10,787 bases of DNA, taken from the NCBI GenBank assembly GCA_002428905.1, contig DIYD01000282.1:944-11730 (forward strand), read 5' to 3'. Both the position numbers and the translations under genes were made by a program. This document shows, piece after piece, positions 7,257 through 10,787 of this stretch. The DNA is from Bacteroidetes bacterium UBA6063 (GTDB taxonomy: Bacteria > Bacteroidota > Bacteroidia > NS11-12g > UBA9320). Within the stretch, counting starts at the first letter, position 1; every line of letters starts with the position of its first letter. The notes below the pieces were generated by a model. It made no database searches. It was not told where the DNA came from and worked only from the letters and a program-made list of their open reading frames with translations.

Positions 7257-7264
7257 TAATTTTG
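7257..7264 (+). promoter_or_regulatory. Candidate -7 promoter element of the pseudouridine synthase operon (TAATTTTG)
   Basis: TAATTTTG matches the Bacteroidota -7 consensus TAnnTTTG exactly and ends 4 bases before the ATG at 7269. Transcription would begin at or next to the start codon. The same octamer recurs ahead of the first Omp28-like gene. A TTG at 7222-7224 is too far upstream to serve as the -33 element. Confidence 0.5.
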
Positions 7265-7268
7265 CACT

Positions 7269-8156
7269 ATGACAAAAGAATTTGAGAATGGGTCAGGGTA
7301 TGGGAATACCGGGTCCGGCGACAGAAACTACGGAAATGATGGAAAAGGAGGAGTTCGAAAACGAAGAAGAAGAATTGCTAAACCAGATGGAGCCGTTAGA
7401 AAAATTACCCAGGAAAGACCCAAGAAAGAAGAACCAGTAGAAATCAGACTGAATAAATACATCAGCAATAGTGGTGTATGCAGTAGAAGAGAGGCGGACG
7501 AGATTATATCGGCAGGCCGGGTAGAAGTAAATGGGGAAACCGTAACTACACTGGGGCACAAGGTTCAGAAAGAAGATGAGGTTAAAGTAGACGGTAAGGT
7601 CATTTCTCTTACCCAAAAAGTCTACATTCTACTTAACAAACCGAAAGATTACATCACAACGACAAACGACCCTTTGCAACGAAAAACGGTTATGGATTTG
7701 ATCGAAGATGTTGAAGCTGAACGAGTTTACCCCGTTGGAAGGCTCGACAGAAATACTACGGGTATCCTTGTTTTTACCAATGATGGTGAATTAGCTCAGA
7801 AGCTCATGCACCCGAGCGGCAATATCAGTAAAATATATTCCGTTGAATTGTCACAACCGATCGAAGAACGACACTTCTATAAACTTCAAAAAGGGATCAA
7901 GTTGTTTGATGGGTTTATGAAACCCGATAAAATTGCACTCATAGACCCAAACGATAAGACGAAGTTAGGTGTTCAAATACATAGCGGACGTAACCGAATC
8001 GTGCGTAGAATGTTTGAAGCGCTTGGCTATGAGGTGGTTAAGCTTGATCGGGTGATCTACGCCGACATCGACAAACAAGGGCTGGCACGAGGACAATGGC
8101 GAAATTTGACAGAAAAAGAAGTTGCCAAACTTAAGAGAATGACGCGTTTGCGATAA
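7269..8156 (+). CDS. RluB/RsuA-family rRNA pseudouridine synthase
   Basis: This enzyme converts a uridine in ribosomal RNA to pseudouridine; the closest functional class is RluB, which acts on helix 89-region uridines of 23S rRNA. The 295-residue protein opens with about 55 residues rich in Gly, Lys and Arg (residues 8-54), a low-complexity basic extension common in Bacteroidota homologues and probably RNA-binding. An S4 RNA-binding domain follows at about 58-105 (RLNKYISNSGVCSRREADEII). The catalytic domain contains LNKPKDYITT at 122-131, the active-site motif VGRLDRNTTGIL at 156-167 with catalytic D160, and the C-terminal SGRNRIVRRMFE at 239-250. Exact site specificity (RluB, RluE, RluF or RsuA) cannot be fixed from sequence alone. 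It is the first gene of the plus-strand cluster and diverges from the T9SS-protein gene. Confidence 0.92.
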   Translation: MTKEFENGSGYGNTGSGDRNYGNDGKGGVRKRRRRIAKPDGAVRKITQERPKKEEPVEIRLNKYISNSGVCSRREADEIISAGRVEVNGETVTTLGHKVQKEDEVKVDGKVISLTQKVYILLNKPKDYITTTNDPLQRKTVMDLIEDVEAERVYPVGRLDRNTTGILVFTNDGELAQKLMHPSGNISKIYSVELSQPIEERHFYKLQKGIKLFDGFMKPDKIALIDPNDKTKLGVQIHSGRNRIVRRMFEALGYEVVKLDRVIYADIDKQGLARGQWRNLTEKEVAKLKRMTRLR

Positions 8157-8174
8157 TTTTGAACAATTAAGGAG
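8154..8174 (+). promoter_or_regulatory. Candidate -7 box (8154-8161) and Shine-Dalgarno (8169-8174) for the first Omp28-like gene
   Basis: TAATTTTG at 8154-8161 matches the TAnnTTTG -7 consensus and overlaps the pseudouridine synthase stop codon. It would give a leader of about 15-20 bases. AAGGAG at 8169-8174 lies 9 bases before the ATG at 8184 and is the clearest Shine-Dalgarno sequence in the window. The lipoprotein genes may therefore be transcribed separately from the upstream gene. No matching -33 element was found. Confidence 0.45.
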
Positions 8175-8183
8175 TATAGAAGT

Positions 8184-9071
8184 ATGAAGAAGAATGTTGG
8201 ATTTATAGCGTTGGTTGCAGGTTTAATCCTTGGAGTAACATCATGTAAAGAAATTCCGCCCTTTATCGACTTCTCCGAACCCGCTTTACTCGCTACGGAT
8301 ACAACGTATGTTACGAGCACGCTGCCGCAAGACGTAAAAAAGAACGTTTTAATTGAGGATATTTCAGGTGTTAAATGCAACAATTGCCCAAAAGCAGCCG
8401 ATATTGCTCATGACATTCAAGACGCTAACCCGGGTAGGGTAGTGGTTCTTACACTTCACTCCAAAAAGATGGCGGCCTTTACAGCGCCATACCCAGATAG
8501 CAAAGACACATTCAATACTCAAGCTGCTACCGATATCATTGACAACCTATACATCGGCAACATTTTAGGTTTGCCAATTGGTGGGATTGATCGTAAAGTG
8601 TTTAGTGGAGAAACGCAGAGCTTGATTCCATATACTGCCTGGGAAACAAGAACCAACGAACAGTTGGCGACTCAGCCACGAGTTGATTTACAACTTGAAG
8701 TACTTCGCAAACCCGGAAGATCGGAGCGGACGATCATAGCTAACGTAAAAACAACCTTCCTCGAGCAGGATGAAACACCGGTGTTTTTAACCGTATTGCT
8801 CATCGAAAGTCACATCAAATCGAAGCAGAAATTGCCAGATAACACGTACGACAAAGATTTTGAGCACAACTCAATCTTGCGTGAGTCGATTACAAGTGCT
8901 TCTGGTTTAAAGCTTGCCGACAATGTGGAACTTGGACGAGTTTTTGAAAAAGGTTTCGAAGTAGAAATTCCAGCGAAATACAACATGGAAGAATGTAAGA
9001 TCGCGGTGTTAGTACACAAGGTGGAAAAAGACAACTTCGACGTTCTGCAATGCATTGAAAAACCGATCTAA
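8184..9071 (+). CDS. Omp28-like lipoprotein with thioredoxin-type CxxC motif (copy A)
   Basis: This is a predicted lipoprotein of 295 residues. Residues 1-20 are a signal peptide ending in VTSC, with lipid-bearing C21. The mature part resembles the Omp28-related family of Bacteroidota, which appears to have a thioredoxin-like fold. A strand LIEDISG leads into C65-N-N-C68-P (residues 56-69), placed like the thioredoxin active site. ILGLPIGGIDR (127-137) has a proline (P131) where a thioredoxin cis-proline loop would be. A conserved C-terminal half follows (ESHIKSKQK near 208-216, then FEHNSILRE near 226-234), with one further cysteine at C271. A thiol redox role in the envelope is inference; the family's biochemical function is not settled. 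The next gene is a clear paralogue: from the lipid cysteine to TLH, 42 of 72 aligned residues are identical without gaps (counted by eye). Confidence 0.82.
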   Translation: MKKNVGFIALVAGLILGVTSCKEIPPFIDFSEPALLATDTTYVTSTLPQDVKKNVLIEDISGVKCNNCPKAADIAHDIQDANPGRVVVLTLHSKKMAAFTAPYPDSKDTFNTQAATDIIDNLYIGNILGLPIGGIDRKVFSGETQSLIPYTAWETRTNEQLATQPRVDLQLEVLRKPGRSERTIIANVKTTFLEQDETPVFLTVLLIESHIKSKQKLPDNTYDKDFEHNSILRESITSASGLKLADNVELGRVFEKGFEVEIPAKYNMEECKIAVLVHKVEKDNFDVLQCIEKPI

Positions 9072-9081
9072 GATGTTCAAT

Positions 9082-9963
9082 ATGAACAAAACAACTATTG
9101 TATTCGCTTGCCTGGTTCTCCTCATTTCCGCTTGCAAGGAAGTGCCGCCGGTCGTAGATTTTGCCGAGCCAATTTTGTTGGCAAAGGATACAACCTACGT
9201 TACGAACGATGTTCCAACGAACGTTGATAAAACGATTCTCATTGAAGATCTGGCCGGAGTAAACTGCGTGTCTTGTCCGAGTGCTGCCAAAGCGGCAAAG
9301 GACATTAAAGAAGGCAATGAAGGAAGAGTCTCAATTGTAACCTTACACCCCTGGTCACTTCCGCTGAATACAGGTGCATTCGCAGATAGCAAGCATATTC
9401 TAAATTCGGATGCAGCGGAGCGTATATTTCAATTGTACCAACCACACATTCTTGGTTTACCAGCAGGTGGTATAGATCGATACAAATTCGATGGCCAGGC
9501 GTCGTTTGATACACCCTATCAAACATGGGCCGCCCGAGCGCAAGAAAGGCTTGCCCACGAACCGATGGTAGACTTGAGTCTTGAGGTGTTAAATCCGCAA
9601 GGCAGGGAGTTGATAATCAACTCCAAAACCACATTCTTGTCGGACAATATTCAGGGGCGGTTGGTGATTCTACTAACGGAAAGCCATCTAATCTCTAAAC
9701 AGAAAAACAGAGACGACAATGGCACAGCTATAACAGACTACAATTACGAGCACAATTATGTGCTTCGGGAGAACATCACAAATACGATTGAAGGCGTGTT
9801 ATTGACGGAAGAATCCAAACGTGGAACAGTGGTGGAAAAAGGGTTTACCTATCGGGTTCCGGAAGACTATGTGCTGGAGAATTGTGACATTGTAGCCCTG
9901 GTGCAAACCCAAGAGGATCAAACCTATGTGTTGTTACAAAGTGCGGAGGCTGCTATCCAATAA
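9082..9963 (+). CDS. Omp28-like lipoprotein with thioredoxin-type CxxC motif (copy B)
   Basis: This is the tandem paralogue of the preceding lipoprotein, 293 residues from the ATG at 9082. That start gives MNKTTIVFACLVLLISAC, a compact signal peptide with lipobox LISAC and acylated C18. An ATG at 9073 would add three residues; a TTG at 9055 lies inside the upstream gene and is unlikely. The C62-V-S-C65-P motif, the ILGLPAGGIDR loop (P127) and the YEHNYVLRE block match copy A. So does the later cysteine (C268, aligned with C271). The two CxxC dipeptides differ (NN versus VS), as does the region after TLH, so the copies may have different redox properties or partners. It starts 10 bp after copy A, and its TAA shares one base with the recombinase ATG (TAATG). 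No Shine-Dalgarno sequence is evident. Confidence 0.82.
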   Translation: MNKTTIVFACLVLLISACKEVPPVVDFAEPILLAKDTTYVTNDVPTNVDKTILIEDLAGVNCVSCPSAAKAAKDIKEGNEGRVSIVTLHPWSLPLNTGAFADSKHILNSDAAERIFQLYQPHILGLPAGGIDRYKFDGQASFDTPYQTWAARAQERLAHEPMVDLSLEVLNPQGRELIINSKTTFLSDNIQGRLVILLTESHLISKQKNRDDNGTAITDYNYEHNYVLRENITNTIEGVLLTEESKRGTVVEKGFTYRVPEDYVLENCDIVALVQTQEDQTYVLLQSAEAAIQ

Positions 9964-10787
9964 TGGGCAACCTACGTACAGGGTTCAAAACATATCTACA
10001 ACTTGAGCTTTCTCTCTCAAAAAACACAATCAAGTCCTATTTAACCGACTTAGACAAACTTGAATCGTATGCAATCGAATTGGGTAAAACCCCTCAAAAG
10101 TTGAATTTCAAACAGCTGGTTGCGTTTTTACGTTGGTTGGCAGAACTAGGTCTTTCAGAGCGTACACAAGCGCGAATCATTTCAGGAATCAAAGCGTATT
10201 ACGGTTTCTTAGTACTGGAAAAAGTAATTGACCGAAACCCATCCACGCTTTTAGAAACACCCAAACTCACACGTAAATTACCCGACGTGCTGTCCAACGA
10301 AGAAATCAATCAAATCATAGCTGCAATAGACCTCAGCAAACCCAGCGGAGAAAGAGACAAGGCAATATTGGAGTTGTTGTATAGCTCCGGTCTTCGGGTG
10401 TCCGAGTTGGTTAACCTCAAAATCAACGATGTAATGTTTGAAGATGAGTTGGTGCTGGTAACAGGTAAAGGGAACAAACAACGGATAGTTCCTATAGGGT
10501 CGGTAGCGCTAAAACAGATTGATCTCTATATCGCGTATTATCGAAGTCATGTTCCACGAGTAAAAGGACATGAGGCTTTCTTGTTTTTAAACCAACGGGG
10601 AAAACAGATTTCGAGGGTATATATTTTTAAAATGATTCAGCGTTGGGTAGAAGCTAGTGGCGTAAAAAAGAAGGTAAGTCCGCATACATTTAGACATTCG
10701 TTTGCGACCAGTCTAGTTGAGGCCGGTGCAGATTTAAGAGCGGTGCAACAAATGCTAGGACATAAGTCGATTACGACCACAGAAATT
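9963..10787 (+). CDS. xerD: Tyrosine recombinase XerD-like (partial; continues past the window)
   Basis: This is a site-specific tyrosine recombinase of the XerC/XerD type, which resolves chromosome dimers at the dif site near the terminus. The first 275 residues are present. An N-terminal SAM-like core-binding domain (about 1-100; LSKNTIKSYLTDL at 18-30) precedes the catalytic domain. Visible catalytic residues are R145 (SSGLRVSEL), K169 (TGKGNKQR), H241 and R244 (PHTFRHSFAT), and H267 (MLGHKSITTTEI). The nucleophilic tyrosine, normally a few residues later, is cut off by the window edge. Full-length proteins of this family have about 300 residues, so only around 25 are missing. It overlaps the upstream lipoprotein stop by one base, implying translational coupling. 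XerD rather than XerC, or an integrase, is inferred from the compact size and housekeeping context. A degenerate parS-like sequence lies at 10550-10565. Confidence 0.9.
   Translation, partial: MGNLRTGFKTYLQLELSLSKNTIKSYLTDLDKLESYAIELGKTPQKLNFKQLVAFLRWLAELGLSERTQARIISGIKAYYGFLVLEKVIDRNPSTLLETPKLTRKLPDVLSNEEINQIIAAIDLSKPSGERDKAILELLYSSGLRVSELVNLKINDVMFEDELVLVTGKGNKQRIVPIGSVALKQIDLYIAYYRSHVPRVKGHEAFLFLNQRGKQISRVYIFKMIQRWVEASGVKKKVSPHTFRHSFATSLVEAGADLRAVQQMLGHKSITTTEI

Noticed and set aside
7293..7616. Minus-strand frames of 107 and 77 codons across the pseudouridine synthase gene
   Set aside because: They are antisense shadows of the basic, Gly-rich N terminus and S4 domain and have no independent support.
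1..10787. CRISPR array, insertion sequence, prophage or defence island
   Set aside because: No spaced direct-repeat array, transposase, phage or defence gene was seen; the recombinase looks like housekeeping XerD.

Overview
The window reads as chromosomal DNA from a member of the Bacteroidota, most likely a Flavobacteriales-type organism. Three things point there. There is a secreted protein with a type B C-terminal sorting domain of the type IX secretion system. Several short-signal lipoproteins belong to families (Omp28-like, Ig-like/Big_5) that are typical of this phylum. The octamer TAnnTTTG, the -7 element of the Bacteroidota primary sigma factor, sits just upstream of several genes, and Shine-Dalgarno sequences are mostly absent. 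The DNA is moderately AT-rich, and no insertion sequence, phage gene or CRISPR array is visible.

Layout. Everything left of about 7.1-7.25 kb is read on the minus strand and everything to the right on the plus strand. The minus-strand cluster, in transcription order, is: a T9SS-secreted fibronectin-like protein, ybeY (rRNA maturation), mnmG/gidA (tRNA wobble-uridine modification) and an Ig-like lipoprotein. These four genes are packed end to end (TAATG overlap, 20-bp gap, ATGA overlap) and look like one operon. A 424-bp AT-rich gene-free stretch follows, then pheS, and 7 bp beyond its stop the 5' part of a tRNA-Pro(GGG) that runs off the left edge. The plus-strand cluster is an RluB-type pseudouridine synthase, two tandem Omp28-like CxxC lipoproteins, and a XerD-type tyrosine recombinase that runs off the right edge before its catalytic tyrosine. 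It too is tightly packed, with a possible internal promoter before the first lipoprotein.

How it fits together. Most of the genes are informational housekeeping genes: tRNA charging, tRNA modification, rRNA maturation, rRNA pseudouridylation and chromosome dimer resolution. They are interleaved with envelope lipoproteins and one secreted protein. The most notable non-coding signal is a pair of perfect 14-bp palindromes, GTTCCACGTGGAAC, 840 bp apart. One lies in the ybeY-mnmG gap and one inside the T9SS-protein gene. They closely resemble parS, the chromosomal ParB-binding site. Together with mnmG/gidA, a classical origin-linked gene, and an AT-rich spacer holding several DnaA-box-like 9-mers, they suggest the window lies near the replication origin. 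No wholly new gene system is evident; the parS pair, the candidate origin spacer and the tandem redox-type lipoproteins are what merit follow-up.
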